The notes: generated by a model not told the origin, from the sequence alone. Positions 45,188 to 54,731 are shown, counted from the first letter of the stretch. The stretch is 64,000 bases of DNA from Viridibacillus sp050279675 (GCF_050279675.1 NZ_JBNNUK010000018.1:1-64000), one strand, 5' to 3'. A program made the numbers and translations.

Positions 45188-46594
45188 ATGGAAAAAGAGC
45201 TTCACCAAGCGATTGATGAAATTACGGAAATTGCGACTGGGTTTGGTCTAGACTTTTACCCGATGCGTTATGAAATATGCCCTGCAGATATTATTTATAC
45301 ATTTGGAGCATACGGTATGCCTACTCGTTTTTCCCATTGGAGTTTCGGTAAACAATTTCACAAAATGAAGCTGCAGTATGATTTAGGTTTAAGTCAAATT
45401 TATGAGCTTGTCATTAACTCCAACCCTTGTTATGCATTCTTACTCGATACAAATAAGTTAACACAAAATAAACTGATCATAGCGCACGTTTTAGCGCACT
45501 GTGACTTTTTCAAGAATAACGTTCGCTTCTCTAACACAAGACGAGATATGGTCGAGAGTATGACAGCTACGGCTGAACGAATAGCCAATTATGAAATGCT
45601 CTTCGGAAAAGACGAAGTAGAAGAGTTTTTAGATGCTGTTTTAGCTATTCAAGAGCATATCGATCCATCTATACAGCGACCTAAGCTGTTAACATATGAA
45701 AACGAAATTGATGATGATGAGGATGTAGCTCGTAAAACACCTTACGATGATCTTTGGAGAATAGATGAAAAAGAAAAAGAAAAAGAACAGAAGACAATAC
45801 GACAAAAAAAGAAACAGTTTCCTCCATATCCAGAAAAAGATCTACTATTATTTATCGAGCAATATAGTCGTGAATTAGAGGAATGGCAACGAGATATATT
45901 AACGATGATGCGTGAGGAAATGCTCTATTTTTGGCCACAATTAGAAACGAAAATTATGAACGAAGGCTGGGCTTCCTTCTGGCATCAACGTATTATGAGA
46001 GAGCTAAATTTAACAACGGATGAATCGATTGAATATGCAAAGTTAAACGCAGGAGTTGTTCAACCGTCTAAGACAACTATAAATCCATATTATCTTGGCC
46101 TGAAAATTTTTGAAGATATTGAAAAGAGATATGATTCTCCAACAGAAGAGATGCGCAAATTAGGAGTGAAGCAGAACTCCGGCCGAGAGAAAATGTTTGA
46201 AGTAAGAGAAGTTGAATCTGATATTTCCTTTATCCGAAATTATTTAACCAAAGACTTAGTGAAGCATGAAGATCTTTATTTATTTGAAAAAAAGGGCAAT
46301 GAATATAAAATTACAGATAAAGATTATGAAAATGTACGTGATCAACTCGTATCAATGCGTGTGAATGGTGGATTTCCATATATTGTTGTGAAAGATGGAG
46401 ATTACTTACGAAATGGTGAATTATATTTAGTCCACGGATTTGAAGGAATGGAACTCGATACTCGCTATTTAGAAAATGTTTTACGATATATTTATCAGCT
46501 ATGGGGGCGCCCTGTTCATGTAGAAACCCATAGTGAAGAAAAGATAGTTCTCTATTCATATGATGGTAAAAAAAATTCACGTAGATTTTTATAA
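45188..46594 (+). CDS. spoVR: SpoVR family stage V sporulation protein
   Basis: 468 residues: YPMRYEICPADIIYTFGAYG, AHVLAHCDFFKNN, MNEGWASFWHQRIM. SpoVR affects spore cortex formation in Bacillus; biochemical activity unknown. GGGGGGAT precedes ATG 45188. It sits 62 bases after yhbH, completing the prkA-yhbH-spoVR cluster that corresponds to enteric yeaG-yeaH-ycgB. Confidence 0.95.
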   Translation: MEKELHQAIDEITEIATGFGLDFYPMRYEICPADIIYTFGAYGMPTRFSHWSFGKQFHKMKLQYDLGLSQIYELVINSNPCYAFLLDTNKLTQNKLIIAHVLAHCDFFKNNVRFSNTRRDMVESMTATAERIANYEMLFGKDEVEEFLDAVLAIQEHIDPSIQRPKLLTYENEIDDDEDVARKTPYDDLWRIDEKEKEKEQKTIRQKKKQFPPYPEKDLLLFIEQYSRELEEWQRDILTMMREEMLYFWPQLETKIMNEGWASFWHQRIMRELNLTTDESIEYAKLNAGVVQPSKTTINPYYLGLKIFEDIEKRYDSPTEEMRKLGVKQNSGREKMFEVREVESDISFIRNYLTKDLVKHEDLYLFEKKGNEYKITDKDYENVRDQLVSMRVNGGFPYIVVKDGDYLRNGELYLVHGFEGMELDTRYLENVLRYIYQLWGRPVHVETHSEEKIVLYSYDGKKNSRRFL

Positions 46595-46611
46595 AACTAA
46601 ATATGAAACTA

Positions 46612-46650
46612 TTAAGCCCTTGAATTGATATATTTAAGGGCTTTATTTGT
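46612..46650 (+). terminator. Terminator after spoVR
   Basis: AAGCCCTT (46614-46621) and AAGGGCTT (46636-46643) with a TTTATTT tail. Confidence 0.82.
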
Positions 46651-46769
46651 TGCATACCTAAATGGAGAAAGATAGGCATGTAAATAGTGAATAAATTAAA
46701 GAAGATGCGGAATAACGCGAACAACTTTTTACCCAGTTTCATATGTATATAGAGGAAGGGGCGAATTAG

Positions 46770-47072
46770 ATGGTTTCAACTGAAACAATTAATATTGAGG
46801 GTTCTATTTTCAAGGCTGTTACTGTAAGTTTACCTAAAACGACATTGTTAACGGTTTCGAATGATGTAGGTTATATTATGTGTGGTGCGTTAGATGTAGG
46901 TCTTTTGAATACGAAATTAGCTGATCGTAAAATAGTTGCCGGTCGAGCAGTTGGTGTGAAGACAATTGAACAATTGTTGAATGCACCTCTTGAGTCAGTT
47001 ACCCTTGAAGCAGAGCAATTTGGCATTGTTAAAGGAATGGTTGGATCAGAGGCATTATTAAAAATGATTTAA
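46770..47072 (+). CDS. yunC: DUF1805 family protein (YunC-like)
   Basis: 100 residues: TTLLTVSNDVGYIMCGALDV, IVAGRAVGVKTIEQLLNAPL. Matches the YunC/DUF1805 family of unknown function. GAGGAAGGGG precedes ATG 46770; own terminator. Confidence 0.88.
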   Translation: MVSTETINIEGSIFKAVTVSLPKTTLLTVSNDVGYIMCGALDVGLLNTKLADRKIVAGRAVGVKTIEQLLNAPLESVTLEAEQFGIVKGMVGSEALLKMI

Positions 47073-47148
47073 ATTATCTTCTAACACTAAGCGATGAAAA
47101 GTAGCAATGATGTTAAGTTAAGGTAGAAATTATTATAATAAGTGATCT

Positions 47149-47202
47149 AATGGGTCGGTCTTCATTACGTAAAGTAATCGGAGGTTGACCCATTTATTTT
47201 TA
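47149..47202 (+). terminator. Terminator after the DUF1805 gene
   Basis: AATGGGTC (47149-47156) and GACCCATT (47187-47194), with an inner ATTAC/GTAAT stem and T-run. Confidence 0.8.
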
Positions 47203-47292
47203 TATGGAGAATTATTTTAGCAAGCTTTTTTTATAATACGGAAATTAATGGAGATAATAAGGAAGGTAAAAGGATTGAGAGGATGTATCGCT

Positions 47293-47997
47293 ATGGACTT
47301 TTTTCATGCACAAGAAACGCTTTCTGCAATTCAATGGATTCTCCGAGCAATTGTCGCTTTTCTTTTTTTACTCATTACAGCGAAAGTTATGGGGCAACGT
47401 TCTATCTCTCAGTTGAGATTACTCGATTTTGCTATGGCAATATCTGTAGGGAATATTATTGCCCATCCCTTGTCTGATGAAGGATTAGGGATGAAGGGAT
47501 CCATTATTTCTATGTCAACTTTAGTTGTTTTATATTCAGTTGGCGTATACTTGAGCCTTAAATGGGTCCCGTTTCGACATATAATAGATTCCTCACCATT
47601 CCCACTTATTAAGAATGGACAAATTGTTTCCAAAAACTTATCAAAGGCTAGGATTTCCATCGATTTACTTTTATCTGAATTAAGAAAAGAAAAAATAGAA
47701 GATATTCAAAAGGTTGCTCTAGCTTTATGGGAGCCAGATGGAACTATTTCAAGCTTTTTATACCCTCAATATCAAACATTATCTCGAGCAGATATGAAGT
47801 TAGCACCTGAAGCCTTTTCTTTACCTACCGTACTTATTAAAGAGGGTAAGATTGATTACTATGAATTGAAGAACTCAAATATTAATGAGGATTGGCTTAA
47901 AGACAGAGTCATATCCATGTTTAACGCAGATGTTAAAGATGTATTATTAGCAACAATAGATCAAAACGATAATTTGCAAGTGTTTCTGTACAACTGA
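47293..47997 (+). CDS. DUF421 (YetF/YrbG family) membrane protein
   Basis: 234 residues. Three transmembrane helices in the first 90 residues (IQWILRAIVAFLFLLITAKV; LDFAMAISVGNIIAHPL; GSIISMSTLVVLYSVGVYLS) and two soluble YetF-type repeats after them (LIKNGQIVSKNL; VLIKEGKIDYYELKN). RSISQLRLLDFAMAI is the family signature. ATG 47293 is favoured by GAGAGGA about 9 bases upstream; the longer frame from 47248 adds a charged leader. Exact role unknown, with sporulation links in some members. Confidence 0.85.
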   Translation: MDFFHAQETLSAIQWILRAIVAFLFLLITAKVMGQRSISQLRLLDFAMAISVGNIIAHPLSDEGLGMKGSIISMSTLVVLYSVGVYLSLKWVPFRHIIDSSPFPLIKNGQIVSKNLSKARISIDLLLSELRKEKIEDIQKVALALWEPDGTISSFLYPQYQTLSRADMKLAPEAFSLPTVLIKEGKIDYYELKNSNINEDWLKDRVISMFNADVKDVLLATIDQNDNLQVFLYN

Positions 47998-48212
47998 AGA
48001 CGGTCATCCAAGTAATTCTCGTTGTGTTTAAAATAGATAGGGTTTTATCCAATATTTGTTGAAATCCCTATCTATTGAGATAAACATCGGAAACTAAAAA
48101 AGGAACAGCTACTATTAAAAGAATGTAAATTTCAAATTAATATATATAAATTGGTATAAATGGTGTACCTTGTTAAATAGAATATAAGGATTGCTATTTA
48201 AGGAGGGTTATT

Positions 48213-51200
48213 GTGAAATCTATTATAAAAAAAGTAGTAGTAGTTTTAGCAAGCTTTGCATTGTTATTTTCACTAGTTAGTAGTTTAAAAGTAGATGCGA
48301 AAACTAAATCTATTGCAGCCAAATTGCACTCGCTTAGCCAAAATGAAAGAACGTCCAAAATTGAAAAGACTGCGAATTATAGTGAAGACACAATTATTAT
48401 TAAATATTCAAGTTCGCTAAGCGCTAGTGATCATCGCAAGGCTGGTGGTACAGTTGTAAACCAAATAAAAGGACTTAACTATGTAGCTGTTAAAGTTAGT
48501 AATAAGAACAAACTACAGCAAACTATTAAAAACTATCAAAAAAACAGTAAGGTAGTTTCTGTTGGTCTTAGTCCAAAATTTCAGCATGCGGGCTCAGTTG
48601 ATCCGAAAATAAGTGATCAATATATGCATAGCATTCTAAAAACAGCAGATGCCCAAAAGTTGGCGGGAAATAATCAAGTAAAGGTAGCGGTTATTGATAC
48701 TGGAATTGACCGCAATCATCCGGAGTTAAAAGGGTCTATTCTTTCAAGTACAAACATTATTAATCCGATGAATCCGACAACTACTGACATACATGGAACT
48801 CACGTGGCTGGCATTATTGCAGCTAAAAAAGATAACGGTATCGGTGGCTATGGCATAAATCCGAATGTGAAGATTCTTTCTTATGATATTTTTGACGGAG
48901 ATATGTGGACATTTGACTATACTATTGCAAATGCTATTTTAAAAGCTGTAGACCAAGGAGCGGACGTCATTAACATGAGTTTGCAGGGCTCTATGCCATC
49001 TACTGTTTTAGAAGAGGCTGTGGCAAAGGCAATTAGTAGTGGTGTGGTTGTCATTGCTGCAGCGGGAAATCAAGGTTCAGATATGCCAATTTATCCTGCT
49101 AAGTATGAAGGGGTAATTAGTGTAGGTTCTATCAATAGCGAAAAAAAATTAAGTGAGTTTTCATCTTACGGTGCATCTACTGATGTGGTAGCACCTGGTG
49201 AAAATATTTATGCACCTTTTTATGATGCACAAAAGGGATCAACTTTTGCGAAGTTAAGTGGAACATCTATGGCTTCCCCTGTAGTTGCTGGAACAGCAGC
49301 ATTGCTGTTATCCAAATATCCAACTTTAAAGCCGGCTGAAGTAGAATATATTTTAGAAAAAACAGCGACAGATTTAGGGGAGAAAGGGTTTGATCATAAA
49401 TATGGAAATGGTCTCATCAACCCAGTTGCTGCAATGAAATTTGATGTGAAAAAGATTCCCTCTCTAGTGAAAGAGAAGTGGGGTGAAAAAGAAATTATAA
49501 AGAACGCTGAGCAGATTTCAATTCCTGCAAAAGTGAAGCATTCTTTTACAAAGCCTTCAGAACAAAAGTGGGTTAAAATTCCTGTAGAAAAGGGCGAATA
49601 CATTCAAACTTCATTGATTGGTGCAAAGCAATATGATTATAAAATGAGTATTCATTTCTATGGTGATAATCAAAAGCAACTCTTGGATGTCAACGATGTG
49701 ACGGAAGGGAAAACTGAAGGAAAGCTAATTCAAGCACCCTTTAGTGGAACATTAGCAATTGGTGTAAAAGATGTGAATGGTAACTTTGATGTCTCAGGTC
49801 AAAATCAATCAAGTTTCACATTAATAGTTGATAAGGTAACTCAAATTCCAAAAACTGAGTCTACATTAGAAAATCCTATTAAAATAGATAAATGGCCATT
49901 TAACCAAGATAACCTTTATATGGCTGGTGAAAATGGTGATACAGATTACTTCCACTTTACATCAAAAGAAGCGCAATTTATGAAATTTGATGTTACAGGT
50001 ATACCAGGAGTAGATATAAGTGCTGCTGTGTATGAAAAAGAGCAGCTATTCTCAGCAACATCAGAAGAATCAGCTACAGAAGAAATGCCAGCTTTATATA
50101 TAAGTAATACGCACGGTATAGGAGAAGGAGAAACGCTATTATTCCAAACTGAACCTGAAAAAGAATATTATTTAAAAGTAACAAATAAAGGAACTTTTGG
50201 TTATGTTACTTTAGAACAGTTACTATCGGGTTTGGTTGGAGGTTTGGAAGAAAAAGAACCTGCGGGGTCTGCACTCCCATATAGCGTGAGCCTAGTCAGT
50301 AAGATTATTCCAGAAGATGAAGATCACTATAGTTCTATGGATGATTCCACAATGATGAATGTACTAGCACAAAATGACTCAGAACGAATTAACTTATTAG
50401 AATCGGTAGCACTGCCATACGAATTAGGTGGAACCATTCAAGGCTATTTACAAAATACGATGGACCAAGACTGGTATAAATTGAATTCTACTAGCGCGGG
50501 TATTTATCAATTCCAATTACCAACGGCAAAAGATAGTATTCCAAATCTAGGATTGTATGAAGTATTACAAGACGAAGATGAAAATGGAAAACCTTATCAA
50601 TTCTTATCTCTAGTCGCATCTAATGAGGATTGGAGTTCATATGATGATTGGATCAAAAAGGAGTTTTTCGCTAGTTTAAAAGCAAATAAAACGTATTACT
50701 TATCCATAACTCCAAACTTTAATACGTATCAAATTCCGTATGATGGCTATCAAGTAACTTCTAAGCTTGTCGTTAAAGACGCCGGTGATAGCTATGAAGA
50801 AAATGACCGCCCAGAGCAAGCAAAAGATTTTCCGGCTTCTGGTGTGACCGCAAATTTCTCTACAGTGAATGATGTTGATACTTATTATTTCACTGCAAAA
50901 GAAAAAGCAATATACGGAGTGAAATTCTCCCGCACACCACTAACTTCTAAGCTAAAAGCTAAGTATCCAAAAGAGTTGTTGAGCCCATATTTAGGCCTCA
51001 TGGAAATTACAGAGGACGTTAACAAAAATCATAAAATAGATGATAAAGATATGGAATACAGAACGTACCTATTGAAAAATACTGCAGATGGAACGACAAC
51101 AGGCTCCTTTGAAGCAAAAAAAGGCCAATCCTATTTTGTCACTGTTTACGGTTTAGTTGAATCAAGTTCAGCAATTTCTTTATGGCCATATCAACTAAAA

Positions 51201-51596
51201 GTAGACTCAGTGAATAAAAAAGATGAAGATTCCGGATCTAAAGTGAAAAATAACAATCCTTCTAAGCCTATCAAGCTACAGAAGAAAAGTAGCAAATTAT
51301 ATTCAACGACAGGGTACTTTAATACAGGATATGAAAATGGTGATGAAGATTGGTATATTTATCAACCAACTAAAACAGAACAAGTGACGTTGACACTCGA
51401 TGCTAGTCAAGAATTAGATGGTGTTATTGAAGTCTATCATAATGGAAAAAGAGTATCCAAATCGGATTTTTATGGGCAAGGAGATAAGGAAATTCTATCC
51501 TTGGAAATGACAAAAGGAACATACTATGTAAAGGTTCGAGATGGTCAAGGACGTGCATCAATTGACCCGTATACTTTGTCATTAAAAGTAAAGTAA
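48213..51596 (+). CDS. Large secreted subtilisin-like serine protease (S8)
   Basis: 1127 residues, GTG start after AAGGAGGG. Signal peptide about 1-30 ending near VDA; propeptide (I9-like) about 50-130; catalytic domain about 145-410 with Asp162 (VIDTGID), His194 (HGTHVAG) and Ser352 (GTSMASP). The remaining 700 residues are PPC-type beta-sandwich repeats, each with a D-x-D-x-Y/W-F turn: DTDYFHF, DQDWYKL, DVDTYYF, DEDWYIY. No cell-wall sorting motif or SLH domain was seen, so release to the medium is likely. Monocistronic with its own terminator. Substrate unknown. Confidence 0.93.
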   Translation: MKSIIKKVVVVLASFALLFSLVSSLKVDAKTKSIAAKLHSLSQNERTSKIEKTANYSEDTIIIKYSSSLSASDHRKAGGTVVNQIKGLNYVAVKVSNKNKLQQTIKNYQKNSKVVSVGLSPKFQHAGSVDPKISDQYMHSILKTADAQKLAGNNQVKVAVIDTGIDRNHPELKGSILSSTNIINPMNPTTTDIHGTHVAGIIAAKKDNGIGGYGINPNVKILSYDIFDGDMWTFDYTIANAILKAVDQGADVINMSLQGSMPSTVLEEAVAKAISSGVVVIAAAGNQGSDMPIYPAKYEGVISVGSINSEKKLSEFSSYGASTDVVAPGENIYAPFYDAQKGSTFAKLSGTSMASPVVAGTAALLLSKYPTLKPAEVEYILEKTATDLGEKGFDHKYGNGLINPVAAMKFDVKKIPSLVKEKWGEKEIIKNAEQISIPAKVKHSFTKPSEQKWVKIPVEKGEYIQTSLIGAKQYDYKMSIHFYGDNQKQLLDVNDVTEGKTEGKLIQAPFSGTLAIGVKDVNGNFDVSGQNQSSFTLIVDKVTQIPKTESTLENPIKIDKWPFNQDNLYMAGENGDTDYFHFTSKEAQFMKFDVTGIPGVDISAAVYEKEQLFSATSEESATEEMPALYISNTHGIGEGETLLFQTEPEKEYYLKVTNKGTFGYVTLEQLLSGLVGGLEEKEPAGSALPYSVSLVSKIIPEDEDHYSSMDDSTMMNVLAQNDSERINLLESVALPYELGGTIQGYLQNTMDQDWYKLNSTSAGIYQFQLPTAKDSIPNLGLYEVLQDEDENGKPYQFLSLVASNEDWSSYDDWIKKEFFASLKANKTYYLSITPNFNTYQIPYDGYQVTSKLVVKDAGDSYEENDRPEQAKDFPASGVTANFSTVNDVDTYYFTAKEKAIYGVKFSRTPLTSKLKAKYPKELLSPYLGLMEITEDVNKNHKIDDKDMEYRTYLLKNTADGTTTGSFEAKKGQSYFVTVYGLVESSSAISLWPYQLKVDSVNKKDEDSGSKVKNNNPSKPIKLQKKSSKLYSTTGYFNTGYENGDEDWYIYQPTKTEQVTLTLDASQELDGVIEVYHNGKRVSKSDFYGQGDKEILSLEMTKGTYYVKVRDGQGRASIDPYTLSLKVK

Positions 51597-51604
51597 GAAA
51601 GTAG

Positions 51605-51655
51605 AGGTGATTCCTAAAGTCGTTTCCAAGCGATTTTTAGGAGTCACCTTTTTAT
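51605..51655 (+). terminator. Terminator after the subtilase gene
   Basis: AGGTGATTCCTAAA pairs with TTTAGGAGTCACCT, with a 17-base loop and T-run. Confidence 0.88.
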
Positions 51656-51801
51656 GTTATTGCTGCAACAAAACTCATTAAAGAATAGAAAAGTGTGTAT
51701 TCTCTCCGTCTTCGTTGTTGAAAAACTGTTCTTTATCATTGATATTGATTAAAATAATTATAGTCCCTTAATATATACAGAACTGGAATGGTGAACAAGT
51801 C

Positions 51802-52677
51802 TTGAAAACATTTAAAAAAGTTTATGTAGAAATTACAAGCGTCTGTAATCTGGCGTGTAGCTTCTGTCCGCCAACGAGTCGTAAGGCGAATATTATTAAG
51901 CTAGATGCATTCAATAATATACTTGATCAGATCAGACCGCATACGAAATATATTTACCTACATGTGAAAGGAGAACCTCTTTTACATAATAAAATCGACC
52001 AATTACTTGATGCAGCACATGCTAAAGGGTTTAAAGTGAATATCACGACAAATGGAACACTGATTAAAAAGAATCGAGAGAAATTATTAGGAAAGCCTGC
52101 GCTACGTCAAATCAACTTCTCATTACATAGCTTTGACGGACATGAGGGGTCAGAGAATCGCGAAAAATACTTAGGAGATATTCTTGAATTTGTGCGTGAT
52201 GCGGCGGAACATAACATCATCATATCGTACCGATTATGGAATCTACAAAAAGATCAGGTTACCGATTTAGAGAAAAGAAGAAACCGTGAAACATTAGATA
52301 TATTGGAGCAGGAATATAATTTAGACTTTAAAATTGAAGAAAAAGTACAGCCAGGAAAAGGTGTTAAAATTACCAATCGTGTTTATTTAAATCAAGATCA
52401 TGAATTTCAATGGCCTAGCTTGCAAGCCCCTGAGGACGAAGGGAAAGGATTTTGCCACGCACTTCGCAGTCAAGCAGCGATTCTTGTTGACGGTACCGTT
52501 GTCCCATGTTGCCTAGATGGAGAAGGAGTCATAAATTTAGGTAATATTAATAACACACCATTCTCTGAAATTGTAGAAAGCGAGAGAGCCAATAACCTCT
52601 TTGACGGATTTACTAGAAGAGAAGCAGTTGAAGAATTATGCAGGAAGTGTGGCTTTAGACAGAAATTTGGAATGTAA
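51802..52677 (+). CDS. Radical SAM/SPASM domain protein
   Basis: 291 residues. The radical SAM cluster motif CNLACSFC starts near residue 14; the C-terminal region has cysteines in CHALRS, VPCCLDGEG and CRKCGF, fitting a SPASM auxiliary iron-sulphur cluster. TTG start at 51802 with only a weak GGTGAAC site. SPASM proteins often modify ribosomal peptides or mature enzymes, but no precursor peptide gene was found beside it, so the substrate is unknown. Confidence 0.87.
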   Translation: MKTFKKVYVEITSVCNLACSFCPPTSRKANIIKLDAFNNILDQIRPHTKYIYLHVKGEPLLHNKIDQLLDAAHAKGFKVNITTNGTLIKKNREKLLGKPALRQINFSLHSFDGHEGSENREKYLGDILEFVRDAAEHNIIISYRLWNLQKDQVTDLEKRRNRETLDILEQEYNLDFKIEEKVQPGKGVKITNRVYLNQDHEFQWPSLQAPEDEGKGFCHALRSQAAILVDGTVVPCCLDGEGVINLGNINNTPFSEIVESERANNLFDGFTRREAVEELCRKCGFRQKFGM

Positions 52678-52732
52678 GAGCAATTAGCTTCAAAGGATTT
52701 TAAGCTTATAGAATTTCAGCTGCAGGCAATAT

Positions 52733-52764
52733 AAAAAAACATCTCTTGTGAGATGTTTTTTTTT
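52733..52764 (+). terminator. Terminator after the radical SAM gene
   Basis: AAAAACATCTC / GAGATGTTTTT, 4-base loop, long T-run. Confidence 0.92.
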
Positions 52765-52777
52765 GGGGAATTTGTTT

Positions 52778-52901
52778 GAGTGAGTTAAAAGAAAGCTCGA
52801 GTGAATCAAAAAAGCACATCAGTAGGATAAATGCGTTCGAGTGGATCAAAAGAATGCACGAGTAGATCAAATAAGAGAGCGAGTAAGTTAAAAGCAATCA
52901 A
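52778..52901. repeat. Degenerate 21-bp tandem repeats (about six units)
   Basis: Units begin GAGTgAaTcAAAAgaa at 52778, 52799, about 52820, 52839, 52860 and 52881: a 21-base period with one shorter interval. The consensus is roughly GAGTGRATCAAAAGAAWGC. The rest of the 420-base gap to the aminotransferase holds only the terminator at 52733 and upstream promoter-like sequence. The minus-strand frame across the repeat is a by-product of the 7-codon period. Confidence 0.75.
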
Positions 52902-53098
52902 AAGTAAGACAATTATAATAATAAAATAGAATTTTTCTACTCCAGTTAATCTATAAGTACAAAGAACCCAATCTAGTTAAACTGTAAATTTACCTTGATT
53001 CACGATAAAATATTGACAATTCACAATGTTACGTGATTTGCTATGATAATATAAAAAGATAAACGGAATATAGTAGAAGTAGTTTAGAAGGAGAATTG

Positions 53099-54271
53099 AT
53101 GAAGATGCAAATTTTTTCAGATAGAGTATTACAAGCAGATAGTTCTTTTATAAAAGATATTTTAAGTTTGACTGAGGTAGAAGATATTATTTCATTTGCA
53201 GGAGGGTTACCAAACCCTATTTCATTCCCAATGAAAGAGTTCCAAGAATCGATTAATCGTGTTTTACAAGATTCTGGCGACAAGGTATTCCAGTATTCAG
53301 GGACTCAAGGATATTTACCATTACGACAATGGATTGCAGACCGTTATAAAAAACGATTTGGCATGGATGTTACAGCAGATGATATTTTAATTACAACTGG
53401 TTCACAACAAGGACTAGATTTAATGGGAAAAGCTTTAGTTAATAAGGGGGATAAAGTAGCTGTAGAAAGCCCTTGTTATCTTGCTGCTATTCAAACCTTT
53501 GCACTTTTTGAACCTGAGTTTTTACCAATAAGCCTTGAAGATGACGGCTTAAATTTAGAAGAACTTGAAGCTACTTTACAAAATAACGATGTGAAATTAT
53601 TGTATACAGTCCCTAATTTCCAAAATCCCACAGGTTTAACTTACTCAAAAGTGAAACGTGAGGCAATTTTTGAAATCATCAAGAAGACGAATACAGTCTT
53701 AATTGAAGACGATCCGTATGGTGAACTTCGTTTTGAAGGAGAATCATTACCTTACATTGCAGGTGGTAAAACGGAAAATAGTGTACTATTTGGCTCTTTT
53801 TCTAAAACGTTATCACCAGGTATGCGTATTGGTTATTTATGTACAAAAAATAAAGAGCTAATGGGCCATTTAATCGGAGCGAAACAATCATCTGATTTAC
53901 ATACCAATGTACTTGCGCAATATGCTATATATGATTATTTAACGAATAATGATTATGAAGCGCACATTAGCAAAATTACAGCACTATATAAACAACAGTG
54001 TGATGCTATGATAGCGGCGATGGAAAAATATTTACCCGCTCATGTGACGTTCACAAAACCAGAGGGCGGTATGTTTTTATGGGCAGATTTGGGAGAAGGG
54101 GTCTCTTCAGTAGAAGTATTTAAACGAGCAACTGAGAAGAAGGTGGCTTTCGTTCCTGGCGATCCATTCTATACGAATATTAAAGGAGCAGGAACTTTGC
54201 GCCTTAATTATACGAATTCTGATCCAGAAACAATTGAAGAAGGTATCAAAAGACTGGCTTCTGTTTTATAA
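53099..54271 (+). CDS. PLP-dependent aminotransferase (class I/II, 2-aminoadipate/MocR-like type)
   Basis: 390 residues, fold type I. The sequence DIISFAGGLPNPISFP, QYSGTQGYLPLRQWIA, TTGSQQGLDLMGK, PNFQNPTGLTY, EDDPYGELRF and the PLP lysine in GSFSKTLSPGMRIGYL define the LysN/aromatic aminotransferase group, also found as the C-terminal half of MocR regulators; no GntR domain is fused here. The donor and acceptor cannot be told. GAAGGAG supports ATG 53099 (or 53105). Confidence 0.9.
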   Translation: MKMQIFSDRVLQADSSFIKDILSLTEVEDIISFAGGLPNPISFPMKEFQESINRVLQDSGDKVFQYSGTQGYLPLRQWIADRYKKRFGMDVTADDILITTGSQQGLDLMGKALVNKGDKVAVESPCYLAAIQTFALFEPEFLPISLEDDGLNLEELEATLQNNDVKLLYTVPNFQNPTGLTYSKVKREAIFEIIKKTNTVLIEDDPYGELRFEGESLPYIAGGKTENSVLFGSFSKTLSPGMRIGYLCTKNKELMGHLIGAKQSSDLHTNVLAQYAIYDYLTNNDYEAHISKITALYKQQCDAMIAAMEKYLPAHVTFTKPEGGMFLWADLGEGVSSVEVFKRATEKKVAFVPGDPFYTNIKGAGTLRLNYTNSDPETIEEGIKRLASVL

Positions 54272-54316
54272 AGAAAACAAGAATTTTAATAAGGCAAGTA
54301 CTATTAGCCAAATAGA

Positions 54317-54364
54317 AGAAGGTAGAACCTTAGGAGATAGATCTGGTTCTGCCTTCTTTTTTTG
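54317..54364 (+). terminator. Terminator after the aminotransferase gene
   Basis: AGAAGGTAGAACC / GGTTCTGCCTTCT with a T-run. Confidence 0.9.
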
Positions 54365-54403
54365 GGTCAAATAAAGAAAGTTAGAAAAGTATGGTAAAAT
54401 TCG

Positions 54404-54458
54404 TTGACAATTTGTGACGAAATTGTGTACAATGTATTAAGACACATATTCGTCACAA
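54404..54458 (+). promoter_or_regulatory. Promoter with flanking operator-like inverted repeat
   Basis: TTGACA (54404-54409), an 18-base spacer and TACAAT (54428-54433). TTGTGACGAA (54412-54421, inside the spacer) and TTCGTCACAA (54449-54458, just past the start site) are perfect 10-base inverted copies. A dimeric repressor or regulator bridging the start site is inferred. Confidence 0.7.
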
Positions 54459-54493
54459 TTATAATAAGATGTTTGAAAATTGGGGGATTCACA

Positions 54494-54688
54494 ATGAACT
54501 TTTCAGATGTGGTTTTAATCGCTATTGCATGTATGAGTATTCCACTCATAGTTGCTATTTTTACGGACATTTTCTATGCACAGAAGAAACAAAGTCAATT
54601 TTCGTTACGACGTATGTCTTTATGGTACATTTTATTTTTTGGCATTTCTTTCATACCATCCATTTTTTTAGTTATACCGAACTCATAA
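54494..54688 (+). CDS. Small membrane protein, 64 residues
   Basis: ATG 54494 follows GGGGGA. Two hydrophobic helices (VVLIAIACMSIPLIVAIFTD and WYILFFGISFIPSIFLVIPN) are separated by a basic loop KKQSQFSLRR. It has its own promoter and terminator, so it is a real gene despite its size. No family recognised. Confidence 0.7.
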   Translation: MNFSDVVLIAIACMSIPLIVAIFTDIFYAQKKQSQFSLRRMSLWYILFFGISFIPSIFLVIPNS

Positions 54689-54697
54689 TTTATTTCA

Positions 54698-54731
54698 AAG
54701 TCTTCCGATTGGAAGACTTCTTTTTTTTTGT
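54698..54731 (+). terminator. Terminator after the 64-residue membrane protein
   Basis: AAGTCTTCC-GATT-GGAAGACTT and a 9-base T-run. Confidence 0.92.

Noticed and set aside
52706..52897. Minus-strand hydrophobic frame over the tandem repeats
   Set aside because: A 21-base repeat keeps the frame open as 7-residue units; it starts within the radical SAM terminator region and lacks translation signals.
52778..52901. CRISPR array
   Set aside because: Units follow each other without spacers, are degenerate and only 21 bases long; no cas genes nearby.
54411..54433. TnrA/GlnR site at TGTGACGAAATTGTGTACA
   Set aside because: Spacing between the half sites is 9 rather than 7, so it does not fit the consensus; the larger perfect inverted repeat explains the sequence better.
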